Notes: a model not told the origin generated them from the sequence alone. A DNA stretch of 64,000 nucleotides from an uncultured Erysipelotrichaceae bacterium (GCA_947385085.1 CANDJN010000005.1:15340-79339); one strand, 5' to 3'; numbered from the stretch's first letter, positions 34,925 through 45,271 are shown. Numbers and translations are program-made.

Positions 34925-35063
34925 ATCCATGATAAAAAGCAGCAAATACTTATGATTTCACTGATCTGGAATTGTAATTAGATGTTCAATGTATCAAAGT
35001 CCAGAAAGGTGAATTTTTTATACATTGAAGGCTTCTTATTAAAATTTATAGGAGGTATTCAAA

Positions 35064-35267
35064 ATGAGTACAGGAAAAGTAAAATGGTTTAACGCGGACA
35101 AAGGATATGGCTTCATTACCGGCGAAGACGGTAAAGACATTTTCGTACATTACAGCGCGATTCAGTGTGACGGTTTCCGCACCTTGGAAGAAGGACAAAG
35201 CGTTTCCTACGAGGTAGTGGAAGGTGATCGCGGTGAACAGGCTGCGAATGTTACGGTAAACGCTTAA
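35064..35267 (+). CDS. csp: Cold-shock protein, CspA family
   Basis: A 67-aa single cold-shock domain that binds single-stranded nucleic acid. Seen: KVKWFNADKGYGFITGEDG (RNP1 KGYGFI) and DIFVHYSAI (RNP2 FVHY), plus GEQAANVTV at the end. Monocistronic with its own promoter, long leader and strong terminator (ACGGTTA/TGACCGT then T14). AGGAGG precedes ATG. Confidence 0.95.
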   Translation: MSTGKVKWFNADKGYGFITGEDGKDIFVHYSAIQCDGFRTLEEGQSVSYEVVEGDRGEQAANVTVNA

Positions 35268-35281
35268 GCAACCTTGCAAAG

Positions 35282-35314
35282 ACGGTTATGAAAATGACCG
35301 TTTTTTTTTTTTTT
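35282..35314 (+). terminator. Terminator after csp
   Basis: ACGGTTA (35282-35288) pairs with TGACCGT (35295-35301), with 14 T in a row. Confidence 0.85.
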
Positions 35315-35754
35315 GTTTGTAAACGTATGGTAAAATATGTACCCCTTAAAATAGCTAATCCATTTAAGAGTATGTACAAACTTTTGAAGTGTTTTATGAG
35401 ATGGGAACGATCAGGAAAGCTTGGCGATTCTGAATATTTCTCACCATTTCAAGGCATAAATTAAAATCATAATAGCAGGCTTGCATTAAGCTAAAATGCG
35501 ATGATAAAGAAACCACTACATGTGTCTCAGGGAATTTTGTTAAACGAAAATATTTAGATTTATGATTCAATAAGAATGATAATTATAATAAATTATTATG
35601 CGAATTGAGATGATATTTTTTAGTTTGCTGTATATCGTAACATTTCCTTTGGAACCAAAATGTTGTTGTGCCCGACAGTAGGAATCTACTTAAAAATATG
35701 GTAAAATTTTTGTGTTCAATACGCTTTCAATAACAGTGGGAAAGGAAAAATGCT
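35315..35754. other. Gene-free intergenic region before the SWIM-SNF2 pair
   Basis: About 440 AT-rich bases. I see no ORF with a ribosome site, no RNA gene and no repeat. Near its end TAAAAT (35702-35707) could be a -10 box for the SWIM gene. A cre-like sequence TCAATACGCTTTCA (35716-35729, 12 of 14) follows it but is weak. Confidence 0.5.
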
Positions 35755-37197
35755 ATGAGTCATTCATTTACCGCTTATTTTGATGATGAAATTTGGAAAA
35801 GGGGTCTTGCTCTTTATCAAGAGGGACGCGTTACGCATGCCCAGCAACAAAAGACTTCTTATCGCGCAATGGTAGTGGAGGACAAGCCATATCATGTGCG
35901 AATTACCCTCAGTCCATTGACGATGCAATGCGATTGCGCGTTTGCCAAGCAGGGGCATCATTGCCGACATATGGCTGCGGTGATGGCTGCTTATGAAATG
36001 GATCATACGCAAAACAAAGCGGTCAAATCAGATGAAGATGAATGGCTGAAACAGATCACTCCCTATTTAAGCAGGAGTGGTCGGATTAATAATGGGAAAG
36101 CGTTTACGGAAACGATTCAGCATTACATTGATCAAAGTGTGGATACCAAGCAGGCGGGATTGCATTGCTTTGAGACCTATTTGCGCTTAGCGGCATATTT
36201 GATGAAGCAGTCAACATTTTATTACAACTTTGATGATTTAATCATAGAAACAATGCGGAAGGCAGGGGAACTGCGCTCGCATTTAACAGCGTCGAAAAGG
36301 CGGGATGCGGATCATCGCTGCCTGCTTTTTTGTGATACATGTCATAACCCTAAGCTTTGCCGATCATTGATGGATGCTTATCTGGAACAGGATGGGGATG
36401 GCAAAGGGATGGCGGTACTTCTTATGGCGCACAGATATGAAAACCAATCGGTTTATGTGAATGCCATATTTGATCATCTGGCTGCCGATGGTGAAAAGGA
36501 GGAGGAGCTCATCGCGCTGTGTGAAGCCAATGGCGATGAATATCGCTTACGAGAATGGGCAATTCAATATTATCGAAGGAATGAACAATATACACAAGGC
36601 ATTCACTTTTGTGAGCGCTGTTGTGCTTACTTGAAGGCGGCTGGCGAGGATGATTCCGATGCTTTGTTGGCGTTGTTTCTGTTTGCGGTGCTGGATGAGG
36701 ATGATGCACTGCGGGATCGTTATTATCTCATTGTTTTACATCATCCAGCGATTGCCAAAACCGAGCTGTTTGTAGGCATGAAAGAAGCAATGAAAGATGC
36801 ATGGTCTACGGTGGGCAGATCATGGATGATCAAGGCGCTACAGGAGTTGTCAACACAAGAGCGCTTAGCCATTTTGGCACAGACCTCATCCTGTGATCTG
36901 TTCATTCATGAAGTGTTGAAACAATCGGATGCTCATACCTTTTTACCGTATTGGAAATGCATTTATGCTTACGATCGCGGTCTTTTGTATCATTTCTTAC
37001 AGAAGGTATTATGTCAAGAACTTGAGGACGGAAATACATTGTCAGCAGAGCTGATTGCCTTGTGGAAAAAATTGTGGGAGCAACCAATGGATCAACGCTC
37101 CTTACTGCATGTGCTTATTTCATGCAAAATGATTTATCGTGATCAGCCAAATACATTACAGGTTTTGGCGCAGCTGGAGGAATTGCCTTATGAATAA
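35755..37197 (+). CDS. SWIM zinc-finger protein
   Basis: A 480-aa protein. Seen: the SWIM motif CDCAFAKQGHHCRHMAAVM (CxCxnCxH, about residues 61-79), then a long helical region with TPR-like character (GDEYRLREWAIQYYRRNEQY) and no catalytic motif. Such proteins are commonly paired with the SNF2 helicase encoded next, with which it overlaps by 8 bases. Likely a nucleic-acid-binding partner in DNA repair or chromosome transactions; that role is inferred. Confidence 0.85.
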   Translation: MSHSFTAYFDDEIWKRGLALYQEGRVTHAQQQKTSYRAMVVEDKPYHVRITLSPLTMQCDCAFAKQGHHCRHMAAVMAAYEMDHTQNKAVKSDEDEWLKQITPYLSRSGRINNGKAFTETIQHYIDQSVDTKQAGLHCFETYLRLAAYLMKQSTFYYNFDDLIIETMRKAGELRSHLTASKRRDADHRCLLFCDTCHNPKLCRSLMDAYLEQDGDGKGMAVLLMAHRYENQSVYVNAIFDHLAADGEKEEELIALCEANGDEYRLREWAIQYYRRNEQYTQGIHFCERCCAYLKAAGEDDSDALLALFLFAVLDEDDALRDRYYLIVLHHPAIAKTELFVGMKEAMKDAWSTVGRSWMIKALQELSTQERLAILAQTSSCDLFIHEVLKQSDAHTFLPYWKCIYAYDRGLLYHFLQKVLCQELEDGNTLSAELIALWKKLWEQPMDQRSLLHVLISCKMIYRDQPNTLQVLAQLEELPYE

Positions 37198-40100
37198 ACA
37201 GCGAGAACAATTATTGGATGATGTGAGCGCTGCCTATCAAAAACTTGATGCATTGGAATCCATGTCGGTTACAGCCAAGGAAGATGGAGCATTACAGCTG
37301 TCTGCACAATGGAATTTGTTTCAGGATATCCATCATTGTACGCTGACATTGCGTGAGGATGGTACCTTGCTGGAAACGCAGTGCGATTGTCATTGGATGA
37401 AGGATTATGGAGATTGTCCTCATGTAAGAATCAGTGCCGAATACGTCAAGGAGCGCATGTATAAGCATGAGCCTTTCACCGTGGAAAATCTAAGGCTGAA
37501 GCAAGTGGAAGCGCAGCTTCAAATTGCCTCTCGTCGTTGGGAAAGACATCTTTATGAAAAACCGCTTAGGCATAGCGACCATTTGTTAAAGCAACTACGG
37601 CAGCGCTATGAGCTTCAATTGACGGCACAGGTTCTTCATACGCAGTATGCACTGGAGCCGCGACTGCATTATGATTTAAAAAACGGCCTCTGTGTGTCGT
37701 TTCGAGTGGGTAATGAAATGAAATACATCATCAAATCGGTGCCGCAGTTTATCAAGGCAATCAATGAGCAGCAGGATTTCATCTATGGTCAACACTTGCA
37801 TTTTGTTCACAAAATGTCAGCCTTTGATGACTTTGCCAAGAAGCAGATTCAGTTTATGCGCACATTCAGTCAACATAAGGATAATCGCTATGAACAAGAT
37901 GCCTTGGATACGAAGGTCATTAAACTGAATCATCGCATTTTAGATGAATTTTTTTCCTTGTATGAAAATACGCCGACATCCTTTCGCCTAACAACACTGC
38001 GCAATCCTAAATTGCCTTTGACCTTAAAGGATACCGGGGAGTTTTTAATTTTTCATATGGAAAATGATAAGGAATATTTCTTTGGGGAAAAGCATTTGTA
38101 TTATTTGGAGCGAAATGGCAAAGCGTTAGCACTGAATCGCTTTGTGCTTGATGAAGAAGGTCTTGCGGTGATGGTGTTGAAGGAACTGCTTGCGGAGGAT
38201 ATTGTCATCGCAAAAGCAGATTATACGCTGTTTGCGAAATATGGCTTTTCTGCTTTGATGCGCTATGTACCGGAGATGGTGCCGATATTAAAAGAAGCTC
38301 AAAGTATTGATCGCATAGAATTGTATGGCGATATTGACGAGAATGGACTGATTTATTTTGATCTATGCTACGTCAATGGGCTGGGGCAGCGCTGGAATGG
38401 TTTGGATGATAAATTGTTATTAAGCTATGAACAAGATATTGTTGAAGCTTATTTAAAGCGCTTTGCGACGAGTATCGATGTCCAAAAGCATCGTGTTTAT
38501 ATGGATGAAGATGCCGAATCCACCTTGATATTTTTAAGTGAAGGACTGCAATTTCTGGCTGCGTATTGCGAAATTTATGTCAGTGACTTATTGAAACGAA
38601 TGAATCATCAGTACCGTTATCATATCTGTGTTCAGGCCAACATTCATCATGGACGCTTATCACTGGATATTGATTGTCCTAATATTCCCAATGCGGAATT
38701 AGCGGCAGTGCTGTCTGCTTATCGCCAACGAAAAAAGTTTTATCGCTTAAAAGACGGACGACTCATTTCCCTGATGTCCGATGAGTTGATGGAGCTTTCA
38801 CGGCTGTTGGAAGAATGTCGTTGCTTCAGCGAGGAATCGTCCGGGCACTTGATTCCCTTGGAAAATTATCACATGTTTTCGTTCAATGAAATGGCTAAGG
38901 ATCTGCATCATATTGAATTGCGCCAAAGTGAAGAACTGCAAAATCATATCGCCGCTTTTTATCAACAGGATTTTGGTGTGATTGATCAGCACTGTGAAGG
39001 GTTATTGCGCGATTATCAAAAGGGTGGGGTCCGCTGGCTGTTAACGCTGAGAGCGTTTGGCTTTGGAGGAATTTTAGCGGATGATATGGGGCTTGGTAAA
39101 ACACTTCAAGTCATCGCATACTGGGCATCGTGCAAGCATTCACTGCCGGCACTTGTGATCACTCCTGCATCCTTGATTTATAATTGGGAGGATGAAGTCA
39201 AAAAGTTTTGCGGATCCATGCGGGTGCTGTGCGTCAGCGGAACTGCTCAAGAGCGTGAGGAATTACTGAATCACTATCAGGAGTATGATATACTCATCAC
39301 TTCTTACGATTATATTCGCCGTGATATCGGACGCTATCAAAAGCTGTCTTTTGATACGGTAATTCTTGATGAAGCCCAGTATATCAAAAATCACAAAACG
39401 CAGATTGCCATGGCGGTAAAACGGCTTCATAGCGTTCATCGTTTCGCGCTGAGCGGGACACCGATTGAAAATTCATTGGCAGAATTATGGTCGCTTTTTG
39501 ACTTTTTGATGCCGGATTATTTATACAGCTATCCGCAGTTTCAAACCAGCTATGAGATAGAAATCGTCAAGAATCAAAATGAACAGAAACTGCAGCTGTT
39601 AAAGCGGCGTGTTGCTCCATTTATATTACGGCGAACTAAGCAGGAAGTATTGAAGGAATTGCCGGATAAAATCGAGCATACACAGCTCATTACATTTACA
39701 AGCGAGGAATGGAAGCTCTATGTTGCCAATGCCCAGCAGATGAATCGCAAACTGCGGGAAAGCAATTTTAAAGGAATCGGTCAGCTACAGTTTCTGGCGA
39801 TGTTGACAAGGCTCAGGGAGTTATGTTGTGAGCCGCGTCTGATTTATGAGAACATGGAGTTTTGCTCAAGCAAGATGAAATTCTGTCTGGAATTGATTGA
39901 AACACTCCAAGCTAAGGGGAAGAAGGTACTTGTCTTTTCCAGCTTTGTCAATCTGTTAAAGCTCTTGGAGGCTGAATTAAAGCGTCGTCAAATTACTTAT
40001 GTTATGTTTACCGGACGTACCAATAAGGAAAAGCGACGAACGGCGATTCGCAATTTTCAAAGCGATCCAGCGATAACGGCATTCCTCATATCGCTGAAAG

Positions 40101-40396
40101 CAGGAGGGACGGGAATCAATCTTACTGCCGCAGAGGTGGTGATCCACTTTGATCCATGGTGGAATATCTCCACTCAAAATCAGGCAACCGATCGGGCGTA
40201 TCGCATCGGTCAGCACAAAAACGTTCAGGTGTTTCAGCTGATTATGAAAGACAGCATTGAAGAAAAAATCATGCGTTTACAATATGAGAAGAAGGAATTA
40301 GCTGATTTGCTTGTGAGCGGGGGAGAGAATTGCATTTCCTCCATGAGCAAGGAGGATCTATTGAATTTAATTGCGATAACCAACGCAAAGGAATAA
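37190..40396 (+). CDS. SNF2-family DEAD/H helicase
   Basis: A 1068-aa dsDNA translocase. Seen: an N-terminal SWIM-like CDCHWMKDYGDCPH (about residue 63), SNF2-associated region, Walker A DDMGLGKTLQVIAYW (about 630), DEAQ box VILDEAQYIKN, motif III ALSGTPIENS, and C-terminal helicase motifs SLKAGGTGINLTAA and DRAYRIGQHKNVQVFQLI. The start ATG 37190 overlaps the SWIM gene end. This two-gene pairing is frequent in Bacillota; the cellular target is unknown. Confidence 0.92.
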   Translation: MNKQREQLLDDVSAAYQKLDALESMSVTAKEDGALQLSAQWNLFQDIHHCTLTLREDGTLLETQCDCHWMKDYGDCPHVRISAEYVKERMYKHEPFTVENLRLKQVEAQLQIASRRWERHLYEKPLRHSDHLLKQLRQRYELQLTAQVLHTQYALEPRLHYDLKNGLCVSFRVGNEMKYIIKSVPQFIKAINEQQDFIYGQHLHFVHKMSAFDDFAKKQIQFMRTFSQHKDNRYEQDALDTKVIKLNHRILDEFFSLYENTPTSFRLTTLRNPKLPLTLKDTGEFLIFHMENDKEYFFGEKHLYYLERNGKALALNRFVLDEEGLAVMVLKELLAEDIVIAKADYTLFAKYGFSALMRYVPEMVPILKEAQSIDRIELYGDIDENGLIYFDLCYVNGLGQRWNGLDDKLLLSYEQDIVEAYLKRFATSIDVQKHRVYMDEDAESTLIFLSEGLQFLAAYCEIYVSDLLKRMNHQYRYHICVQANIHHGRLSLDIDCPNIPNAELAAVLSAYRQRKKFYRLKDGRLISLMSDELMELSRLLEECRCFSEESSGHLIPLENYHMFSFNEMAKDLHHIELRQSEELQNHIAAFYQQDFGVIDQHCEGLLRDYQKGGVRWLLTLRAFGFGGILADDMGLGKTLQVIAYWASCKHSLPALVITPASLIYNWEDEVKKFCGSMRVLCVSGTAQEREELLNHYQEYDILITSYDYIRRDIGRYQKLSFDTVILDEAQYIKNHKTQIAMAVKRLHSVHRFALSGTPIENSLAELWSLFDFLMPDYLYSYPQFQTSYEIEIVKNQNEQKLQLLKRRVAPFILRRTKQEVLKELPDKIEHTQLITFTSEEWKLYVANAQQMNRKLRESNFKGIGQLQFLAMLTRLRELCCEPRLIYENMEFCSSKMKFCLELIETLQAKGKKVLVFSSFVNLLKLLEAELKRRQITYVMFTGRTNKEKRRTAIRNFQSDPAITAFLISLKAGGTGINLTAAEVVIHFDPWWNISTQNQATDRAYRIGQHKNVQVFQLIMKDSIEEKIMRLQYEKKELADLLVSGGENCISSMSKEDLLNLIAITNAKE

Positions 40397-40401
40397 TCAG
40401 G

Positions 40402-40427
40402 ACGATCATGAAAATGGTCGTTTTTTT
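40402..40427 (+). terminator. Terminator after SNF2 gene
   Basis: ACGATCA (40402-40408), loop TGAAAA, TGGTCGT (40415-40421), then T6. Same loop as the csp terminator. Confidence 0.8.
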
Positions 40428-40502
40428 AAGCATTGAAGAGATAAAACAGATTCATGAAATTTCATTATCTGAATAAGATGGTAGAGCATATGAAAAAAGG
40501 TA

Positions 40503-40561
40503 TTGACGCAATGAAGAAAATGAGTATAATACTTAATTGAGTTAATATTTAAGTAACTTAA
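40503..40561 (+). promoter_or_regulatory. MarR-operon promoter with downstream operator
   Basis: TTGACG 40503-40508, 16-bp spacer, TATAAT 40525-40530. The palindrome TTAAGTAACTTAA (40549-40561) and a looser TTAA-N5-TTAA (40533-40545) follow at the start-site region. Binding of the encoded MarR here would give autorepression. Confidence 0.75.
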
Positions 40562-40584
40562 TCATTTGAAGATGGTGGTGAATT

Positions 40585-41055
40585 ATGGACGATTTTGAAA
40601 AGGCAAAACGACTGGAGCACTTGTTTTACATTATGCGTAAACAACGGATGCCCGGACATTCGCATGTACCGCAGGAGTTTAAGATGCGGGATATGATGAT
40701 GCTGGATTCCATTAAGCAGGCATTGGATAACGCCAAGGATGGATTGGTGAAAATGAGTGAAATTTCAACGCTTTTTCGCATTACTCCGGCGGCAGCTTCC
40801 CAAATGGTTCGTGAATATGAACGAAAGGGGTGGATTAGGCGTGTTATTCTGGACAGCGATCGGCGCAGTGTGTATTGTGAGCTGACCGACGAGGCAAATG
40901 AGCTGTTAAAACAGAATGAGGAATGTATGATGCAGGGAGTGGTGGATTTTATTCATTATTTGGGGGAAGAGGATAGCGATGCATTGATTCGGATTTTGGA
41001 AAAAGCGAAGGCTTATGGACCGATTTTTGATCATCGCCCAAAAGGAAGGGAGTAG
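40585..41055 (+). CDS. MarR family transcriptional regulator
   Basis: A 156-aa winged-helix regulator. Seen: GLVKMSEISTLFRITPAAAS and QMVREYERKGWIRRVILDSD with the wing RRSVYCELTDEANELLK. It precedes two ABC exporter half-genes by 4 bp, a common arrangement for drug-responsive exporters. Ligand unknown. AGATGGTGG precedes ATG. Confidence 0.9.
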   Translation: MDDFEKAKRLEHLFYIMRKQRMPGHSHVPQEFKMRDMMMLDSIKQALDNAKDGLVKMSEISTLFRITPAAASQMVREYERKGWIRRVILDSDRRSVYCELTDEANELLKQNEECMMQGVVDFIHYLGEEDSDALIRILEKAKAYGPIFDHRPKGRE

Positions 41056-41059
41056 GTAT

Positions 41060-43321
41060 ATGACACGATTAATCGTTCGTTATTGTAAGCCGTTTTTGGC
41101 TTCCATTGTGGCAGTAATGGTCCTGTTGTTTGTTCAGGCACAAACGGAGCTGGCACTGCCGGATTATATGTCAGATATTGTGAATACCGGCATTCAAACG
41201 GGTGGCATTACCGAAGGTGTGCCAAAGGCGTTACGCGCTGAGGTTTACGAAAAGCTGAAAACCTTTTTGAATGAAGATGAACAAGCGCGTTTTAGACAGT
41301 ATTATGAATTAAAATCATCAAGCAGTGCGACGTCCGCAGAATTGGAAACATATCCAATTTTGGCACAGGAGGATGTGTACGTTCAAAAAGATGATGTGGA
41401 AATGGACGAGGGATGGCGACAGTCAATGACCCAGTCCGGCTTGTTGGTGATGAGTCTGGATGCGATGATGACGGATGATTCCTCTCTTGTCGCTGAAAAC
41501 AGCCAAGAGATGGAAGATTTGAAGGCAATGTTAGAACAGCTTCCGCCGCATATGACGTTGTATGATGCGCTGGGGATGATGCCGCGTGAACAGATTGATG
41601 AAATGCGAACAAATATGAATGAGCAATTCACCGCTATGGGTGAGTCAACGATGGATGCGGCAGCGGCAGCGTTTGTCAAAGCAGAGTATCAGGCGATTGG
41701 CATGGATACCGATGCAATTCAAAATCAGTATATTTTGATCAGCGGTGTAAAAATGCTGGGAATGTCTTTGTTAAGTGCCCTTTGTGCGATTTTGGTTGGC
41801 TTGTTTGCGAGCCGTATCGCTGCCGGAGTGGGCAAGGATATGCGCGGCGATGTGTTTCGCAAGGTGGAAAGCTTTACGAGCACGGAGTTCAATCGCTTTT
41901 CTACCGCATCGTTAATTACCCGCAATACCAATGACATTCAGCAGGTTCAAATGGTCATTGTGATGTTTATTCGGATCGTCATCTACGCTCCGATTATCGG
42001 GTTTGGTGCTTTGGTAAAGGTGTTAAATTCCAGCGTATCCATGACATGGATCATCGCGCTAGTCTTGGCGGTGATTTTGGGCTTGATCATGACGATCTTT
42101 GCGATTGTCATGCCCAAATTTAAAATCGTTCAAAAATTGATTGACCGTTTAAATTTGGTGATGCGGGAATTTCTGGATGGTATGCCGGTTATCCGTGCTT
42201 TCAATACGCAGGAACATGAAGAAGCAAAGTTTGAACAAGCCAATACGGATATTACAAAGACCAATCTGTTTGTCAATCGCACGATGGCCGCAATGATGCC
42301 GGTGATGATGTTTGTCATGAATGGAGTTGCGCTGTTAATCATTTGGGTCGGCGGTCATCAGATTGATGCCGGAACCATGCAAATTGGCGATATTATGGCA
42401 TTTATTCAATATACGATGCAGATCATTATGGCTTTCTTAATGATCTCCATGGTAGCGATCATGCTGCCGCGGGCTGCGGTGGCAGGCAGTCGGGTTAAAG
42501 AAGTGCTGGATTGTGAGATCAGTATTGTCGATCCGCTTCAACCTCAAAGCTTTGATGATCAAAAACGCGGATGGGTTGAATTTGATCACGTATCGTTCCG
42601 TTATCCCGGGGCCGAAGAAGCGGTTTTGCATGATGTTAGCTTTTGTGCCGCTCCGGGTGAAACAACCGCCTTTATCGGCAGCACCGGAAGCGGTAAATCG
42701 ACGCTCATCAACTTGGTACCGCGTTTCTATGATGTGAGTGAAGGAAAAATTCTTGTGGATGGTGTGGATGTGCGCAATGTCAAGCAGCACGATCTACGCG
42801 ATAAAATTGGCTATGTTCCACAAAAGGGCGTTTTATTCTCCGGTACGATCGCATCCAATTTGCGCTATGCGAAGGAGGATGCGACTTCCGAGGAATTACA
42901 GTCAGCCAGCGAGATTGCGCAGGCTTGGGAATTCATCAGTGCCAAGCCGGAACAATTTGATGAGCCGATTGCGCAGGGAGGAACGAATGTATCCGGCGGT
43001 CAAAAGCAGCGTTTATCCATTGCCAGAGCACTCGTTAAGCAGCCGGAGATCTATATTTTTGATGATTCCTTCAGCGCTCTGGATTTTAAGACCGACGCAA
43101 AGCTGCGCAAGGCACTCGGAGAATTAACCGCAAAGACGCAAGCCACGGTACTGATCGTTGCCCAGCGCATCGCATCCATTATGCATGCGGATCGCATTGT
43201 TGTATTGGATCAAGGACGTATTGTCGGTATGGGTACCCATGAGGAGCTACTGAAAAACTGTGAGGTCTACCAGGAAATTGCATATTCACAATTGTCAAAG
43301 GAGGAATTGAATCATGAGTAA
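41060..43321 (+). CDS. ABC exporter half with large extracellular insert and degenerate ATP site
   Basis: A 753-aa exporter subunit. Seen: TM1 (about 9-28), then about 170 hydrophilic residues (35-225, from DIVNTGIQTGG to DTDAIQNQYI) before TM2, then the remaining TM domain, Walker A GSTGSGKSTLI (about 543), signature VSGGQKQR, and Walker B IYIFDDSFSALD, where the catalytic Glu is Asp. An external domain and a non-canonical ATP site in one half are features of heterodimeric exporters such as BmrCD. It overlaps its partner gene by 8 bases. Start ATG 41060 with GGAAGGGAG upstream. Confidence 0.92.
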   Translation: MTRLIVRYCKPFLASIVAVMVLLFVQAQTELALPDYMSDIVNTGIQTGGITEGVPKALRAEVYEKLKTFLNEDEQARFRQYYELKSSSSATSAELETYPILAQEDVYVQKDDVEMDEGWRQSMTQSGLLVMSLDAMMTDDSSLVAENSQEMEDLKAMLEQLPPHMTLYDALGMMPREQIDEMRTNMNEQFTAMGESTMDAAAAAFVKAEYQAIGMDTDAIQNQYILISGVKMLGMSLLSALCAILVGLFASRIAAGVGKDMRGDVFRKVESFTSTEFNRFSTASLITRNTNDIQQVQMVIVMFIRIVIYAPIIGFGALVKVLNSSVSMTWIIALVLAVILGLIMTIFAIVMPKFKIVQKLIDRLNLVMREFLDGMPVIRAFNTQEHEEAKFEQANTDITKTNLFVNRTMAAMMPVMMFVMNGVALLIIWVGGHQIDAGTMQIGDIMAFIQYTMQIIMAFLMISMVAIMLPRAAVAGSRVKEVLDCEISIVDPLQPQSFDDQKRGWVEFDHVSFRYPGAEEAVLHDVSFCAAPGETTAFIGSTGSGKSTLINLVPRFYDVSEGKILVDGVDVRNVKQHDLRDKIGYVPQKGVLFSGTIASNLRYAKEDATSEELQSASEIAQAWEFISAKPEQFDEPIAQGGTNVSGGQKQRLSIARALVKQPEIYIFDDSFSALDFKTDAKLRKALGELTAKTQATVLIVAQRIASIMHADRIVVLDQGRIVGMGTHEELLKNCEVYQEIAYSQLSKEELNHE

Positions 43322-45173
43322 TCAAACCAATCGTCCTCCTAAAAGAATGGGACATGGACCAATGCGGGGAATGGGTCCGGGGGAAAAGGCAAAGAATTTC
43401 AAAGGAACAATGCATACGCTGATTCGTTATATGCGTCCTTATTATGTGAAGATCATGGCAGCGATGATCTTTGCGGTTGCCGGTACGATTTTTATGATTG
43501 TCGGTCCGAAAATATCCGGTAAAGCCACCACTGCATTGGCAGAAGGGTTCATGCAGAAGGTAAGCGGTACCGGCGGTATTGATTTTGATTATATTCTGAA
43601 AATTATCTGCTTCATGATCATACTGTATATTTGCAGCGGCTTATTCTCGTTTATACAACAGTTTATCATGTCAGGGGTAACCCAGCGTACTGCTTATGAT
43701 TTACGGCGTAAAATTGCTGCGAAAATCAATCGAATGCCCTTTTCGTATTTTGATGCGAATTCTCACGGTGATATTCTTTCGCGTGTGACCAATGATGTGG
43801 ATACCCTGGCACAATCACTCAACCAAAGCTTAAATACGATGATTACCAGCGTAGTGAATATCATCGGCTTTACGATCATGATGCTTACGATTAGCTGGCA
43901 AATGACCCTTATTGCGTTTGTGACCGTACCGTTATCATTGTTCTTGGTATTGACCATCGTTAAGCACTCACAGAAATACTTTACGCGTCAACAGCGTTTT
44001 CTAGGTGAGGTAAACGGTCATATTGAAGAAATGTACAGCGGACACATTGTCATGAAAGCATTTAACGGTGAACAGCGCAGTGTGGAGGAGTTTGAACAAC
44101 ACAACCGTGACTTATATGGGGTTGGCTGGAAATCACAGTTCTTATCGGGATTGATGCAGCCAATTACAACGTTTGTCGGCAATATTGGCTATGTTGCAGT
44201 CTGCATTCTGGGCGGTTATCTAACAATTCAAGGCGCTATTGAAATCGGAGACATCCAAGCCTTTATTCAATATGTGCGCAATTTCAATCAACCGATCACC
44301 CAAATGGCACAGGTGATGAATATGCTACAGTCAACCGCTGCGGCGGCAGAACGCGTCTTTGAATTCCTTGATGAAGCAGAAGAGATAAAGGAAACAAGCA
44401 ATCCGGTGGAAATCTATGATGAAAACGGCAATTGTAAAATCAAAGGTCAGGTCACCTTTGAAAATGTACGCTTTGGTTATGATCCGCAAAAAATCGTTAT
44501 TCATCATTTCTCCATGTATATCAAGGCAGGGCAGAAGGTGGCAATTGTCGGACCAACCGGTGCTGGTAAAACAACGATCGTAAAATTATTAATGCGGTTT
44601 TATGAGCTTAACAGCGGTTCGATTTATATCGACGGTATTCCGACCACGGATATGCGGCGCAGTGATTTGCGTTCCTTGTTCGGCATGGTTTTGCAGGATG
44701 CTTGGCTGTTTAATGGAACCATCATGGAAAATCTGCGCTATGGAAAGCTGGATGCCACAGATGATGATGTAATAAAAGCAGCGGATGCGGCATATGTCGA
44801 TCATTTCATCCGTACCTTGGATCATGGCTATCAGACAGAAATCAATGAGGATTCCAATAATGTCTCGCAAGGTCAAAAGCAGCTTTTAACCATTGCCCGT
44901 GCTTTCTTGGCTGATCCGAAAATTTTGATTCTCGATGAAGCCACATCTTCCGTGGATACCCGTACCGAGGTACTCATCCAGAAAGGTATGGAAAAGCTGA
45001 TGGAGAATCGCACCAGCTTTGTTATCGCCCATCGTCTCTCGACAATCCGTGATGCCGATATTATTCTTGTTATGAAGGATGGCGATATTGTCGAGGCAGG
45101 CAGTCATGAGGCGCTGATGCAGGAAAACGGTTTCTATACACAGTTATACAATTCACAGTTTGAAGAGGCATAG
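43314..45173 (+). CDS. ABC exporter half with canonical ATP site
   Basis: A 619-aa fused TMD-NBD exporter subunit. Seen: six TM helices (about 45-330), Walker A GPTGAGKTTIV (about 413), signature VSQGQKQLLTIARA, Walker B ILILDEATSSVD with the catalytic Glu, and the H-loop IAHRLSTI. It pairs with the preceding subunit to form a heterodimer with one strong ATP site. Preceded by GGAGGAATTG, 5 bases before ATG. It ends at a good terminator (45183). Likely substrates are drugs or lipids. Confidence 0.93.
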   Translation: MSNQTNRPPKRMGHGPMRGMGPGEKAKNFKGTMHTLIRYMRPYYVKIMAAMIFAVAGTIFMIVGPKISGKATTALAEGFMQKVSGTGGIDFDYILKIICFMIILYICSGLFSFIQQFIMSGVTQRTAYDLRRKIAAKINRMPFSYFDANSHGDILSRVTNDVDTLAQSLNQSLNTMITSVVNIIGFTIMMLTISWQMTLIAFVTVPLSLFLVLTIVKHSQKYFTRQQRFLGEVNGHIEEMYSGHIVMKAFNGEQRSVEEFEQHNRDLYGVGWKSQFLSGLMQPITTFVGNIGYVAVCILGGYLTIQGAIEIGDIQAFIQYVRNFNQPITQMAQVMNMLQSTAAAAERVFEFLDEAEEIKETSNPVEIYDENGNCKIKGQVTFENVRFGYDPQKIVIHHFSMYIKAGQKVAIVGPTGAGKTTIVKLLMRFYELNSGSIYIDGIPTTDMRRSDLRSLFGMVLQDAWLFNGTIMENLRYGKLDATDDDVIKAADAAYVDHFIRTLDHGYQTEINEDSNNVSQGQKQLLTIARAFLADPKILILDEATSSVDTRTEVLIQKGMEKLMENRTSFVIAHRLSTIRDADIILVMKDGDIVEAGSHEALMQENGFYTQLYNSQFEEA

Positions 45174-45182
45174 TATTTAACA

Positions 45183-45212
45183 GAATCACCTATAGCAGGT
45201 GGTTCTTTTTTT
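45183..45212 (+). terminator. Terminator after the ABC exporter operon
   Basis: GAATCACCT (45183-45191), loop ATAGC, AGGTGGTTC (45197-45205), one G-U, then T7. Confidence 0.85.
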
Positions 45213-45271
45213 ATTAATGTAATAATTATGTAAATCACAATTTCATGGGACTAACAAAGAAGGTGAATATA

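Noticed and set aside
35716..35729. cre-like site TCAATACGCTTTCA before the SWIM gene
   Set aside because: Two mismatches at conserved positions and a DNA-repair-type gene as target; likely chance.
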